DNA of 64,000 nt from Thermoleophilia bacterium UBA2241 (GCA_002347645.1 DDYF01000013.1:1-64000); one strand, 5' to 3'; numbered from the stretch's first letter, positions 41,702-51,146 are shown. Program-made: numbers and translations. The notes: generated from the sequence alone by a model not told the origin.

Positions 41702-41840
41702 GCCCCTCCGGGCTCCCTGTGGGCTACGGGACGGACGCGGGCCCTCACGTGGAGAGGGCGGTGGCTGTTCGGGGTCACCACAGGCAGGCGATGGATTCGA
41801 GGAGAGTGGCGGCCCACCCGACCGGGTGGGGATGCGACGC

Positions 41841-42233
41841 TCAGGTGCCGCCCTGTGGCAGGCCGACGACTGCACGGATCCACAGGAAGAGCGCCACGGC
41901 GCCGAGGATCAGGCCGATGAGGGCGTACTCGACGCGTCCGCTCCCGCCGAGCGTCGAGTACGCCGCCAGCGCGCCCGCAAGAAGGGCGACGACGGCCGCG
42001 GCGAGGACGACGTACCGCCCGGTGGCGTCATCTACGAGAAACGGTCCGGTGGCCACGGCGACGAGGCCCGCACCCAGGGCCACCAGCGAGAGGTCGGGGA
42101 GGCCGGCGGCGCGGGTCTTCTGCGGCCCCGCGGGCGGCGGACCTTCGGGCCCCGCAGGCGACGGGCCCTGGGTATCGCCGGGCGTCACCGGCGCGGTGCC
42201 CGGTTCACGATGTTCATCCGGCAGCCAGTTCAT
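41841..42233 (-). CDS. Small membrane protein with Pro-rich N-terminus
   Basis: 130 residues from ATG 42233 (GAGGGAG upstream). A Pro/Gly-rich cytoplasmic part (1-45) precedes three hydrophobic segments (about 47-66, 72-92 and 103-123). No family recognised. Confidence 0.5.
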   Translation of the reverse strand: MNWLPDEHREPGTAPVTPGDTQGPSPAGPEGPPPAGPQKTRAAGLPDLSLVALGAGLVAVATGPFLVDDATGRYVVLAAAVVALLAGALAAYSTLGGSGRVEYALIGLILGAVALFLWIRAVVGLPQGGT

Positions 42234-42467
42234 CGCTCCCTCAGTCTGTCGTGCGTGCGCTCCGCCGTGCCCGGCGAGGTCGTCAACACGGTGAGGGCGG
42301 CGGACCCGGCAGGCGACGCCGCCGCCCTTGGACGCATTCCAGGCGATTCTACCCGTCTGCGTCGCTCCCGGCTCGCTCGGCCATACCACCTCCGGCACGC
42401 GGGCCCCTCGTGCGCGGTACGATGGGCTCGCAGCTCACGCCGCCGGCGACGCCATTGGAGGGGACAG

Positions 42468-43577
42468 ATGAGACCAGCTCCGTTCGCGCTCGAGCGCTAC
42501 TTCGCACGCTACGAGTTCAGCGCTCCATACCTGCTCTCCAGCTCGGACTGCGACGGGCTGCGGATGCGCGAGGCTCTCGCCATGGCCGATGACGAATGCC
42601 GTGCGCTGTGGGAGGACCTCGCGCTGGGCTACACCGAGTCGCTCGGCCTGCCGCAACTGCGCGCCGAGATCGCGGGAGTCTACGACGGGGTGAGCCCCGA
42701 CGACGTGCTCACCGGCGCCCCCGAGGAGCTCATCTTCCTCGCCATGAACGCGTTGCTGCGCCCCGGCGACCGTGTGGTCTGCACGTATCCCGGCTACCAG
42801 TCGCTGTACGAGATCGCGCGCGCCGTCGGCTGCGTGGTCGACCTCTGGGAGCCGCGCGAGGAGGGCGCGTGGCGCTTCGACCCGGCCGATCTGGCCGGCA
42901 TGCTGCGTCCGGGCACGCGTCTTGTGGTCGTGAACTTCCCGCACAACCCGACGGGCGCGCTTCCGACCAAGGCGGAGGCCGACGCCATCTTCGAGGCCGC
43001 CGCCTCGGTCGGCGCGCGCGTCTTCTCGGACGAGATGTACCGTCTGCTGGAGAACGACCCGGCCGACCGGTTGCCGGCGGCCTGCGAGCGCGTCCCCGAC
43101 GCGCTCGCCCTCTCCGGCATGTCGAAGGTGTTCGGCATGGCCGGGGTCCGCATCGGCTGGCTGGTGACGCGCGACGCCGGGGCGCTGCAGTCAATCGCCG
43201 AGCTGAAGGATTACACGACGATCTGCAGCAGCGCCCCCAGCGAGGTCCTGGCGCTGATCGGCTTGCGCGCGCGGGCGGCACTCGTGGAGCGCCATCGTGC
43301 GCGCATCGCGCGCAACCTCGCCGCGCTCGAGGCGTTCGTCGCGCGGCACGGCGAGCGCTTCGCGCTCGCGCCGCCGCGCGCCGGCAGCGTCTGTCTGCTC
43401 CGCCTGCGCGATGGCAACGCGACCGACTTCTGCCGCCGGCTCGTCGACAAAGCCGGGATCATGTTGCTGCCTTCGAGCGTGTTCCGGTTCGGCGACGACC
43501 ACGTGCGCATCGGTCTCGGCCGCGAGAACATGCCCGACGTCCTCGCGCGGCTCGAGGACGCGCTGGCGGCCGTCTGA
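42468..43577 (+). CDS. PLP-dependent aminotransferase, class I/II fold
   Basis: 369 residues from ATG 42468, with GGAGGGG 5-10 nt upstream and a possible -10 (TACGAT, 42419-42424). Fold-type I signatures: LTGAPEELIFLAMNALL, VNFPHNPTGALP, SDEMYRLL and the PLP lysine in LSGMSKVFGMAGVRIGWLV (about residue 223). The protein is somewhat short for AspC-type enzymes and close to capreomycidine-synthase-like or MalY-like relatives. Amino donor and product unknown. It is a single-gene unit ending at a cruciform-like repeat. Confidence 0.82.
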   Translation: MRPAPFALERYFARYEFSAPYLLSSSDCDGLRMREALAMADDECRALWEDLALGYTESLGLPQLRAEIAGVYDGVSPDDVLTGAPEELIFLAMNALLRPGDRVVCTYPGYQSLYEIARAVGCVVDLWEPREEGAWRFDPADLAGMLRPGTRLVVVNFPHNPTGALPTKAEADAIFEAAASVGARVFSDEMYRLLENDPADRLPAACERVPDALALSGMSKVFGMAGVRIGWLVTRDAGALQSIAELKDYTTICSSAPSEVLALIGLRARAALVERHRARIARNLAALEAFVARHGERFALAPPRAGSVCLLRLRDGNATDFCRRLVDKAGIMLLPSSVFRFGDDHVRIGLGRENMPDVLARLEDALAAV

Positions 43578-43607
43578 CCCTCCGCCGCGGGGCGCGGCCG
43601 GCCGGGG

Positions 43608-43652
43608 CGCGGCGCACCTCGCGCGGCCGCGCCGCGCGGAAGGTGCGCCGCG
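43608..43652. terminator. Hairpin after the aminotransferase
   Basis: CGCGGCGCACCT (43608-43619) pairs with AGGTGCGCCGCG (43641-43652), and the enclosed 21 nt contain a second palindrome. No T-tract. Confidence 0.5.
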
Positions 43653-43783
43653 AACGGAGCCTTGCCATCCACAGCGACATGGGGCATCGTAGGCGCAGGT
43701 CATCACCGTCCGGATGATCGCCGCGGTCCGTGCCGGCCGGCATGGGCGACGACGACGTCGTGACCGGCGACGAGGGGGAGCTG

Positions 43784-44986
43784 ATGAACGACAGGGACAT
43801 CGTCGATCGCTGCGAGAAGGATCTGGTGGGCCTCTGCCGGGAGGCGAGAAGGGGCGGCATCACCCGCCGGCAGTTCGTCGAACGCGCACTGCTGCTCGGG
43901 CTGTCGGCCACGGCCGTCGGCGCTCTCGCCGGCGCCTGCGGCGAGGGCGAGACGCCGTCGGAGACGGCTACCCTGCCGCCCATGGACGAGACCACGCCCG
44001 AGGAGCTCGTCTTCTACAACTGGACCGACTACTTCAACCCGGCGCTCAAGAAGAGGTTCCTCAAGGAGACGGGGATCAAGATCAGGGAGGTCTACTTCTC
44101 GTCGAACGAAGAGCTGCTCGCCAAGCTCAGGGCCGGAGCGCAGGGGTACGACGTCATCGTGCCCTCCGACTACATGGTGCACATCATGATCAAGAGCGGC
44201 ATCATCGAGCCGCTCGACATGGACTACCTCCCCAACTTCCAGTACGTCGGCGAGCAGTTCAAGGCGCCCAGCTTCGACGATCCGGAAGAGAACGGCGGCC
44301 TCAAGTACAGCGTGCCGTACTTCTACGGCACGACGGGCTACTGCCAGCGCCTCGACAAGGTGCCGGAACCGCAGACGAGCTGGGAGCCGCTCTGGGACGA
44401 GCAGTACGCGAAGAAGATCAACCTGCTCGACGACGAGCGCGAGGTGCTGGGCATGGCGCTCAAGAAGCTCGGCTTTTCGACGAACACGCTCGAGCAGGGC
44501 GAGCTGGACCAGGCCAAGGACATCCTGATCGAGCAGAAGCCCCTGGTCGCGACCTACGACTCGATCAACATGAAGCGGAGCGTGGTGCAGGGGCAGTACT
44601 TCGTCATGTGCTGGGACGGCGACGTGCTCATGGCCATCGACACGATGGGCGGAGACGACGAGGCGAAGGCCCTGTTGCACTACGCGCTTCCCGAGGAGGG
44701 CTTCTGCCTGTGGACCGACGGCATGAGCCTCCCCGTCGGCAACAACAGCCGATACGGCGCCCACCTCTTCATGAACTGGCTCATGGACCCGAAGATCGCC
44801 GGCGAGAACGCCAACTGGGTCTGGTATCTCTCGGCGATCAGCCCGGCGTCGCACGAGTACACAGACCCGTTCGCCCTGACCCTGGCGCCGACCGACGAGC
44901 AGCTCGCCATGGCCGAGGCGTTCACCGACGTCGGCGAGTTCGCGACCGCCTACTCCGAGGCCTGGCGCCAGGTCAAGAGCGCCTGA
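43784..44986 (+). CDS. Polyamine-type ABC transporter solute-binding lipoprotein (copy 1)
   Basis: 400 residues from ATG 43784 (GGGGGAG upstream). The N-terminus has a twin-arginine motif TRRQFVERALLLGLSA and a lipobox ALAGAC, so it is probably a Tat-exported lipoprotein. The body matches PotD/PotF-type binding proteins: EELVFYNWTDYFNPALKKRF, YDVIVPSDYMV, and a C-terminal VGEFATAYSEAWRQVKSA. These deliver spermidine, putrescine or related amines to an ABC importer. No PotABC genes lie nearby. A true T-tract terminator separates it from copy 2. Confidence 0.87.
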   Translation: MNDRDIVDRCEKDLVGLCREARRGGITRRQFVERALLLGLSATAVGALAGACGEGETPSETATLPPMDETTPEELVFYNWTDYFNPALKKRFLKETGIKIREVYFSSNEELLAKLRAGAQGYDVIVPSDYMVHIMIKSGIIEPLDMDYLPNFQYVGEQFKAPSFDDPEENGGLKYSVPYFYGTTGYCQRLDKVPEPQTSWEPLWDEQYAKKINLLDDEREVLGMALKKLGFSTNTLEQGELDQAKDILIEQKPLVATYDSINMKRSVVQGQYFVMCWDGDVLMAIDTMGGDDEAKALLHYALPEEGFCLWTDGMSLPVGNNSRYGAHLFMNWLMDPKIAGENANWVWYLSAISPASHEYTDPFALTLAPTDEQLAMAEAFTDVGEFATAYSEAWRQVKSA

Positions 44987-45008
44987 CGGTCGGCGAAGCG
45001 GCACCGTC

Positions 45009-45042
45009 GCCTGCGGCCATGCCGGGTGGCCGCAGGCTTTTT
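45009..45042 (+). terminator. Classical intrinsic terminator
   Basis: GCCTGCGGCCA (45009-45019) pairs with TGGCCGCAGGC (45027-45037), followed by TTTTT (45038-45042). It is the only clear hairpin-plus-T terminator I saw in the window. Confidence 0.9.
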
Positions 45043-45169
45043 GGCCTGCCCCGCCTTGTCGTGGGAGCCTGCGTGCGTCAATCTGATGCATGACCGTCCA
45101 GTCCGCGCCGCACCGTGGGGGTCGTTCGGGAGCCGCGGTGCGGCGCGCTGACCACAAGAGGGGGAGCGC

Positions 45170-46393
45170 ATGAAGGACAAGGAACGTGCCCGTAGGCAGG
45201 ACGAGGCGGTGGTGGCCCGCGACGAGAAGGACCTGGTCGGGCTGTGCCGCGAGATGCGACGCGGCGGCATCACCCGGCGGCACTTCATGGAGCGCGCCCT
45301 GCTGCTCGGTCTCTCGGTGACCGCCGTGGGCGCGCTTGCCGGCGCCTGCGGCGAGGGAGAGACGCCCGCGCCCGAAGGCACGCTGCCGCCCATGGACGAG
45401 ACGAAGCCGTCAGAGGTCACGCTGTACAACTGGACCGACTACCTCGACCCGGCGATCAAGAAGGACTTCGAGAAGGCGCAAGGCATCAAGGTGAAGGAGG
45501 TCTTCTTCGCGAGCAACGAGGAGATGCTCGCCAAGGTCCGGGCCGGCGCCGTGGGGTACGACGTCATCGTCCCTTCAGACTACATGGTGAGCATCATGAT
45601 GAAGAGCGGGCTGCTCGAGCCGCTGGACCTCGCCTTCATCCCGAACTACGAGTTGATCGACGCGTCGTTCAAGAACCCGGCCTACGACGACCCCGAGGAG
45701 AACAACGGCCTGCAGTACAGCGTGCCGTACTTCTACGGCCAGTCGGGCTACGTGCGCCGCACCGACAAGATCACCGAGGAGCTGACCGACTGGCCGCCGC
45801 TCTTCGACCCTGCCAACAAGGGCAAGATCAACATGCTCGACGACGAGCGCGAGTGTCTCGGCGCGTCACTCAAGTCGCTGGGTTACTCGGTCAACACGAC
45901 CAGCCAGGAAGAGCTCGACGCGGCGACGACGAAGCTCGTCGAGCAGAAGCCGCTCGTGCGCGTGTACGACTCGACCAACATGAAGCGCGCGATCGTCCAG
46001 GGCCAGCCGCTCGTCCACTGCTGGGACGGCGACGCGCTCATGGCCATCGACGCCCTCGGCGGCGACGACGAAGCGAAGGCGCTGGTCGATTTCGTCCGCC
46101 CGATCGAGGGCTTCATCATGTGGACCGACAACCTGGTCGTGCCGGCCGGCAACAACAGCCGCTACGGCGCCCACCTCTGGGTCGACTACCTGCTCGACCC
46201 GAAGGTGATGGGCAAGAACGCGAGTTGGGTGTGGTACCTTGCGCCCTCGACGGCGTCCCAGGAGTTCACCGACGAGTTCGCGCTGAGCCTGATGCCCACC
46301 GAGGAAGAGCAGGCCCGCACCGAGATCATCCTCGACGTCGGTGAGTTCGCCACCCAGTACTCGGAGGCGTGGCGCCGGGTCAAGAGCGCCTGA
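45170..46393 (+). CDS. Polyamine-type ABC transporter solute-binding lipoprotein (copy 2)
   Basis: 407 residues, collinear with copy 1 over the full length, with long identical stretches such as LPPMDET and YDVIVPSDYMV. It has the same twin-arginine (TRRHFMERALLLGLSV) and lipobox (ALAGAC) signals. Differences cluster in the middle: copy 1 YSVPYFYGTTGYCQRLDK, copy 2 YSVPYFYGQSGYVRRTDK, near the expected ligand cleft, which suggests different amine preference. Ribosome site GGGGGAG before the ATG. Orphan, without permease or ATPase genes. Confidence 0.87.
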   Translation: MKDKERARRQDEAVVARDEKDLVGLCREMRRGGITRRHFMERALLLGLSVTAVGALAGACGEGETPAPEGTLPPMDETKPSEVTLYNWTDYLDPAIKKDFEKAQGIKVKEVFFASNEEMLAKVRAGAVGYDVIVPSDYMVSIMMKSGLLEPLDLAFIPNYELIDASFKNPAYDDPEENNGLQYSVPYFYGQSGYVRRTDKITEELTDWPPLFDPANKGKINMLDDERECLGASLKSLGYSVNTTSQEELDAATTKLVEQKPLVRVYDSTNMKRAIVQGQPLVHCWDGDALMAIDALGGDDEAKALVDFVRPIEGFIMWTDNLVVPAGNNSRYGAHLWVDYLLDPKVMGKNASWVWYLAPSTASQEFTDEFALSLMPTEEEQARTEIILDVGEFATQYSEAWRRVKSA

Positions 46394-46446
46394 GCTGATC
46401 GAGGCCTGACGCGGGCCGGCGGTCTGCCGACCCGGCGGACTTCGTT

Positions 46447-46486
46447 CGGGGGGCGGGCGGCGGCAGGAGCCGCCGCCCGCCCCCCG
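46447..46486. terminator. 18-bp perfect hairpin between copy 2 and ychF
   Basis: Arms 46447-46464 and 46469-46486 match exactly with an AGGA loop. It serves the convergent 3' ends on both sides. Confidence 0.6.
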
Positions 46487-46510
46487 CTACCTGACGAGCG
46501 CGCGTTCGGC

Positions 46511-47608
46511 TCACCGGTTGTGCCTGATCTCCATGACGTCGCCGTCCTGAACGACGTACTCCTTGCCCTCAGTGCGCGCCTTGGCGTGTTCGCGCGCGGC
46601 GGCGAAGGAGCCGAGCTCTATGAGGTCCTCGATCCTGACGACCTCGGCGCGGATGAAACCCTGCTCGAGGTCGGAATGGATGCGACCGGCGGCCTGCTTG
46701 GCCGTCCAGCCGCGAGGCAGCTGCCAGGCGCGCGACTCGCTCGAGCGGTGGTCGCCGGTGAAGAAGGTGATGTAGCCGAGGACGTCGTAGGCGGCGCGGA
46801 CGAAGACGTCGAGTGCGCCGCTCTCGAGCGCCAGCTCGGCGCGGAACGCGCCCGCCTCGTCGGGCTCGAGGTCGGCGAGCTCGGCCTCGAGTCGCGCCGG
46901 CACGGCGACGACCTGGTCGCCGCGCGCCAGGGCCCACGCGACGAAGTCGGCGTGGGCCGTCAGCGCGTCGTCCGCCGCCTGCTCGTCGTCGGTGTTGAGC
47001 ACGAACAGCACGGGCCGGTCGCTCACGAGGGCGAGCTCGCGAAGCAGGGGCGCCTCCTCCGCCGTACGCTCGACGGCGCGTGCCAGCGTCCCCTCGCGCA
47101 GGGCGGCGATGAGCCGGTCGACGGTCTCGAGCTCACGCTGCATCGCCTTGTCGCCGCTGCGCGCCGCCTTCACGGTCTTGTCGCGGCGGCGCTCGACGAG
47201 ATCCAGGTCGCTCAGGACGAGTTCAGTCTCGACGAGGTCGACGTCGGCGCGCGGGTCGGGCTTCTCGCGGACGTGCGCCACGTCAGCGTTCGCGAACGTC
47301 CTGATCACGTGCCCGACGGCGTCCACGCCGCGGATGTCGGCGAGGAAGCGGTTGCCGAGCCCCTCCCCGCGACTCGCTCCTTCGGCGAGCCCGGCGATGT
47401 CGACGACGTCGATGGTGGCGTTCACCTTCCTGGGCGTCTCGAGCGCCTCGTGCAGGCGGTCGAGGCGTTCGTCGGGCACGGCGACCACACCGCGGTTCGA
47501 CTCGGCCGACGTGTAGGCGTAGGTCGTCGCCGCCGCCCGGGCGTGGGTCAAGGCATTGAAGAGCGTCGTCTTGCCGACGTTGGGCAGACCGACGATGCCG
47601 AGCTTCAC
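46511..47608 (-). CDS. ychF: Obg-family ATPase YchF
   Basis: 365 residues, full YchF/OLA1 length, from GTG 47608 with GGGAGG upstream. G1 GLPNVGKTTLF, G3 DIAGLAEGAS and the TGS-domain C-terminus (ARTEGKEYVVQDGDVMEIRH) are clear. YchF prefers ATP, binds ribosomes and takes part in stress response. The G4 region reads FVLNTDDEQ, matching the family's NxxE-type loop rather than NKxD. Converges on the solute-binding gene. Confidence 0.95.
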   Translation of the reverse strand: MKLGIVGLPNVGKTTLFNALTHARAAATTYAYTSAESNRGVVAVPDERLDRLHEALETPRKVNATIDVVDIAGLAEGASRGEGLGNRFLADIRGVDAVGHVIRTFANADVAHVREKPDPRADVDLVETELVLSDLDLVERRRDKTVKAARSGDKAMQRELETVDRLIAALREGTLARAVERTAEEAPLLRELALVSDRPVLFVLNTDDEQAADDALTAHADFVAWALARGDQVVAVPARLEAELADLEPDEAGAFRAELALESGALDVFVRAAYDVLGYITFFTGDHRSSESRAWQLPRGWTAKQAAGRIHSDLEQGFIRAEVVRIEDLIELGSFAAAREHAKARTEGKEYVVQDGDVMEIRHNR

Positions 47609-47690
47609 AGCGTGCCTCCCGTTGCCTGCGGATCGTCCGGCCGCCTCGAACGCCGTCGACGGGCCGCCCTCTCGCCTGCCATGCGCGCCG

Positions 47691-48665
47691 TCACTGCTTG
47701 GCCAGCTTGCTGGTGAGCGCGACCTCGAGCACCCGCACGACGTCGCGGAGCTGGCGCCGCGCCTGGCCGGGGTACTCCTTCCTCAGGGTCGCCATGGTGT
47801 CGGCGCGCGTGTTCATGGGGTAGAACGACTCGCGCGCCGCCATAAGATCGGCCTTCGCGGCCACGAACCCAGCGACCGGGATGCCCCGGCCTGCGAAGGG
47901 GATGTGGTCGCCAGCCACCTCGTAGCCCACGCCCCGCGATACCGGCGGTGTCACCTGGAGCACCGTGTCGGTCGCCAGCTCGATGCCAAGTCGATCGGCG
48001 ATGGTGAGCAGGTCGCCCAACAGCCACGAGCCCTTGCCCTCCTCACCATACGCGTAGAGGACCTCACCGCCGGCGACGCCGTCAAGGTTGACCATGCCCC
48101 TGATGGCGCGCCGCTCGACGCCGCTCATCGCCTCGAGGTAGTGCTGCGAGCCGAGCAGGCCGGGCTCCTCGGCCCCGAAGGCGACGAAGGCGACGGTGTA
48201 GGGGGTCGTCATGTCGGCGAGGCGAGCGGCGGTCTCTATGAGCGCGCCGATGCCAGATGCGTTGTCCAGGGCCCCGGCGGAGCCTTTGACGCCGTCGAGG
48301 TGCGCCCCGACGACGAGCGTCTCGCCCGATTCCCCGGGCTTGAGGACGATCACGTTCCCGGAGTGGAGGGTCTTGCCGGCCTCCTCGGCGATGAACTCCT
48401 GCAGGACGGGCTCGTATCCATACTGCTGGAAGGCGTGGAAGACGAACTCGCGGGCGCGGATCTCGCCCCAGCTGTCGGCGGGACGAGGGCCCACGGTCCT
48501 GCTGAACTGCGTCATGACGGCGAAGGCGATCGCGCCGGGGTCGGTGTCCGAGGCCGCCTGGGACGGCATGCCGGTGTCGGCGCGCTGGCCGCAGGCGGGC
48601 GCGCCGAGGAGCACCACGCTGGCCAGCAGGGCCAAGGCGGCGACGCGGCGGGCGGACGCGAGCAC
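47691..48665 (-). CDS. M28 family zinc aminopeptidase, exported lipoprotein
   Basis: 324 residues from GTG 48665 with GGAGGT directly upstream. A hydrophobic signal ends in a lipobox-like GAPAC. The five zinc-site pieces of M28 peptidases are all present: GAHLDGV, ALDNASGIGAL, FGAEEPGLLGS (catalytic Glu plus ligand Glu), MVNLDGVA and the distal AGDHIPFA. It should trim amino-terminal residues from peptides outside the cell. A longer reading upstream is an artefact of overlap with the PAP2 gene. Confidence 0.85.
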   Translation of the reverse strand: MLASARRVAALALLASVVLLGAPACGQRADTGMPSQAASDTDPGAIAFAVMTQFSRTVGPRPADSWGEIRAREFVFHAFQQYGYEPVLQEFIAEEAGKTLHSGNVIVLKPGESGETLVVGAHLDGVKGSAGALDNASGIGALIETAARLADMTTPYTVAFVAFGAEEPGLLGSQHYLEAMSGVERRAIRGMVNLDGVAGGEVLYAYGEEGKGSWLLGDLLTIADRLGIELATDTVLQVTPPVSRGVGYEVAGDHIPFAGRGIPVAGFVAAKADLMAARESFYPMNTRADTMATLRKEYPGQARRQLRDVVRVLEVALTSKLAKQ

Positions 48666-48799
48666 GGTACCTCCAAAGTCAAACGGGCGCGGGCTGAGCG
48701 GCGCGCCGAGGACGTCCATGGTACACCGGGCTCGACGGCACGACCGCGCGACGATGCTCCCAGGGCGCGGGAGCCGCGACGCCCGGCGTCTGCTCGGTG

Positions 48800-49381
48800 T
48801 CAGAAGGGCGCGGGCACGAGCCAGACGTACACACCGCCGAAGACGAGGCCCAACAGCAGGCCGGCGGCAACGTCGCCGATGTAGTGGACCCCGAGGTACA
48901 CGCGGGTGAAGACGAGCAGCACGCTCGCCGCGATCAGCGCCGGCAGCCACTGCGGGTAGAGCGTGCCGAGCGTCCAACAAGCGGTGACCGCCATGCTGGC
49001 GTGCGACGAGGGGAACGACTTGCTCGCCGGCAGGGGGATGTGGTTGGCGAGGCTTGGGTCGGCGACGGTGGGGCGCGTCCGCGCGACGACGTGCTTGATG
49101 ACGTACCCGAGCGTCTCGACGGCGGTGACGGCGACACCGACGTAGAGCAGCGTCGCCAGCGGCCGCCGTCCCCCGGTGAGCCATGGCACGAGCGCAACGG
49201 CGTACCAGATGATGCCGTAGTTGCCCGTGAGGGAGTAGGCGCCGAGCGGGCGCGCGAGCCAGCTTGGGTGCGGCCAGCTTGCGGAGACCTGTCGCGAGAG
49301 GCGACGATCGGCGGCGTCGAGGCGGGTCAGCACCGAGTCGCGGCCGGCGTCGCTGGGTGTGGGTCCGTCTGCGACTGCCAT
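48800..49381 (-). CDS. PAP2 superfamily membrane phosphatase
   Basis: 193 residues from ATG 49381. Motif 1 KHVVARTRP, motif 2 FPSSHASM (usually PSGH) and motif 3 TRVYLGVHYIGD mark the acid-phosphatase/undecaprenyl-pyrophosphate-phosphatase superfamily. Five to six membrane helices are interspersed. It likely dephosphorylates a lipid phosphate at the outer membrane face. It shares a palindromic -10 region with the divergent ACT gene. Confidence 0.85.
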   Translation of the reverse strand: MAVADGPTPSDAGRDSVLTRLDAADRRLSRQVSASWPHPSWLARPLGAYSLTGNYGIIWYAVALVPWLTGGRRPLATLLYVGVAVTAVETLGYVIKHVVARTRPTVADPSLANHIPLPASKSFPSSHASMAVTACWTLGTLYPQWLPALIAASVLLVFTRVYLGVHYIGDVAAGLLLGLVFGGVYVWLVPAPF

Positions 49382-49394
49382 CGAGATCGGGACG

Positions 49395-49402
49395 AGTATA
49401 CT
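49395..49402. promoter_or_regulatory. Overlapping divergent -10 boxes in a palindrome
   Basis: AGTATACT gives TATACT on both strands (49397-49402 forward, 49400-49395 reverse), each one mismatch from TATAAT. It lies between the PAP2 and ACT gene starts, 13 and 39 nt away, so polymerase binding would be mutually exclusive. Confidence 0.55.
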
Positions 49403-49441
49403 ATCCGCCTGTTCCCGCCCACCCTATCCAGGATTGTCTGC

Positions 49442-49717
49442 ATGCGCAGCACCGTCATCGTCACCGCTCTCGGGCCCGACGGCCGCGGCCTGCTCGCCCG
49501 CATCGCGGCGACCATCGCGGAACAGAAGGCGAACATCGACGACGTCAGCCAGACGGTGTCGAACGGCATGTTCACGATGATCATGTTCGTGTCGTTCGAC
49601 GAGAGCGAGACGAGCATGGCGGGGCTCAAGGACGCCCTGGCGAAGACGGGCGACGAGGTCGGCCTGCAGGTCCACGTGCAGCACGAGAACATCTTCCGCT
49701 TCATGCACCGCGTGTAG
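49442..49717 (+). CDS. ACT domain protein
   Basis: 91 residues forming a single ACT domain: STVIVTALGPDGRGLLARI, then NIDDVSQTVSNGMFTMIMFV. This short stand-alone form (UPF0237 type) is regularly found before UPF0210 genes and probably binds an amino acid as a regulator. The UPF0210 gene starts 58 nt downstream on the same strand. Confidence 0.88.
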   Translation: MRSTVIVTALGPDGRGLLARIAATIAEQKANIDDVSQTVSNGMFTMIMFVSFDESETSMAGLKDALAKTGDEVGLQVHVQHENIFRFMHRV

Positions 49718-49775
49718 GGAGCGGCGACGCCTGACGGCGTCCGCACTCGCCGGAACCGAGCCCTGGAGGCGACCC

Positions 49776-51140
49776 GTGGTCTTCATCACCGCGCAGGAGA
49801 TCCTCGAGACCGTGCATATGATCCGGTCCGAGAACCTCGACGTGCGTGCCGTGACGATGGGGATCTCGCTGGACGATTGCGCGGAGCGCGACCCGCGGCG
49901 CACGGCCGAGCGCGTGTACGCCAAGATCGTACGTCGTGCCGGCCGCCTCGTCGCCGTCGCCGACGAGCTACAGGAGAAGTACGGCGTGCCGATCGTCAAC
50001 AAGCGTGTCGCCGTCACGCCGATCGCCGACGTGGCGGGGAGCCACGATCCTGCCGCCTACGTCGAGCTCGCGCACGCCTTGGACGCGGCCGCCGAAGAGA
50101 TCGGCATCGACTTCATCGGCGGGTTCAGCGCCCTTGTGCAGAAGGGGTTCACGAAGAGCGACGCGGCGCTGATCGAGGCGATCCCCGAGGCGATCGGCGC
50201 CACGCGTCGCGTCTGCTCGTCGGTGAACGTCGCCTCGACTCGCGCCGGCATCAACATGGACGCCGTGGTGCGCATGGCCGACGTGGTGCTGGCGGTTGCC
50301 AGACGCACCGCGGACGACGGCTCGATCGGCTGCGCCAAGATCGTCGTCTTCTGCAACGTGCCCGAGGACAACCCGTTCATGGCCGGCGCCCTGCACGGGA
50401 GCGGCGAGCCCGAGGTGAGCGTGAACGTGGCGATCTCGGGGCCGGGGGTCGTGCGCAACGTCGTCGTCGCCCACCCCGACGCCTCGCTCATCGAGCTCGC
50501 CGACCTCATCAAGCGGACGACCTTCAAGATCACCCGGGTCGGCGAGCTGATCGCTCGCGAGGCATCGGGCATGCTCGACGCGCAGATGGGCATCATCGAC
50601 CTCTCGCTGGCCCCGACGCCGGCCGTCGGCGACTCCATCGCCGAGATCCTGCAGGGGATGGGGCTCGAGCAACCGGGGGCGCCGGGGACCACGGCGGCGC
50701 TGGCGATGCTCAACGACGCCGTCAAGAAGGGCGGCACCATGGCGACGTCGTCGACCGGCGGGCTGTCGGGTGCGTTCATCCCGGTGAGCGAAGACGCCGC
50801 CATGGCCCGCGCCGCCGCGGACGGCGCCCTGTCGATCGAGAAGCTCGAGGCGATGACGGCCGTGTGCTCGCTGGGCCTCGACATGATCATCGTCCCCGGC
50901 GACACGCCGAGGAACGCCCTGGCGGGCATCATCGCCGACGTCATGGCGATCGGCATGGTCAATGGCAAGTCGACCGGCGCCCGTCTCATCCCGGCCTACG
51001 GCAAGCAGGTCGGCGACTGGGTCAGTCTGGGCGGGCTCTTCGGCGAAGGGCCCGTGATGGCCGTCAGCACGTCGCGCAACGACCGGTTCGTGACGCGCGG
51101 AGGGCGCATCCCCGCTCCCCTGCAGGGCCTGACCAACTAG
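49776..51140 (+). CDS. UPF0210/DUF711 family protein
   Basis: 454 residues from GTG 49776 (TGGAGG upstream), the full family length. Segments ETVHMIRSENLDVRAVTMGI, DFIGGFSALVQKG and GDWVSLGGLFGEGPVM match the conserved PFL/DUF711 family, which resembles the glycyl-radical-enzyme fold in name only; I see no radical glycine motif. Biochemical function is not established. The pairing with the ACT gene is conserved in many bacteria. Confidence 0.9.
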   Translation: MVFITAQEILETVHMIRSENLDVRAVTMGISLDDCAERDPRRTAERVYAKIVRRAGRLVAVADELQEKYGVPIVNKRVAVTPIADVAGSHDPAAYVELAHALDAAAEEIGIDFIGGFSALVQKGFTKSDAALIEAIPEAIGATRRVCSSVNVASTRAGINMDAVVRMADVVLAVARRTADDGSIGCAKIVVFCNVPEDNPFMAGALHGSGEPEVSVNVAISGPGVVRNVVVAHPDASLIELADLIKRTTFKITRVGELIAREASGMLDAQMGIIDLSLAPTPAVGDSIAEILQGMGLEQPGAPGTTAALAMLNDAVKKGGTMATSSTGGLSGAFIPVSEDAAMARAAADGALSIEKLEAMTAVCSLGLDMIIVPGDTPRNALAGIIADVMAIGMVNGKSTGARLIPAYGKQVGDWVSLGGLFGEGPVMAVSTSRNDRFVTRGGRIPAPLQGLTN

Positions 51141-51146
51141 AGCGCG

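Noticed and set aside
41702..42467. 625-residue forward frame continuing upstream of the aminotransferase
   Set aside because: The aminotransferase fold begins at ATG 42468 with its own ribosome site; the upstream part is the antisense of the two reverse-strand genes.
48666..49184. Extended N-terminus of the M28 peptidase
   Set aside because: It runs through the PAP2 gene in another frame; signal peptide and ribosome site place the start at 48665.
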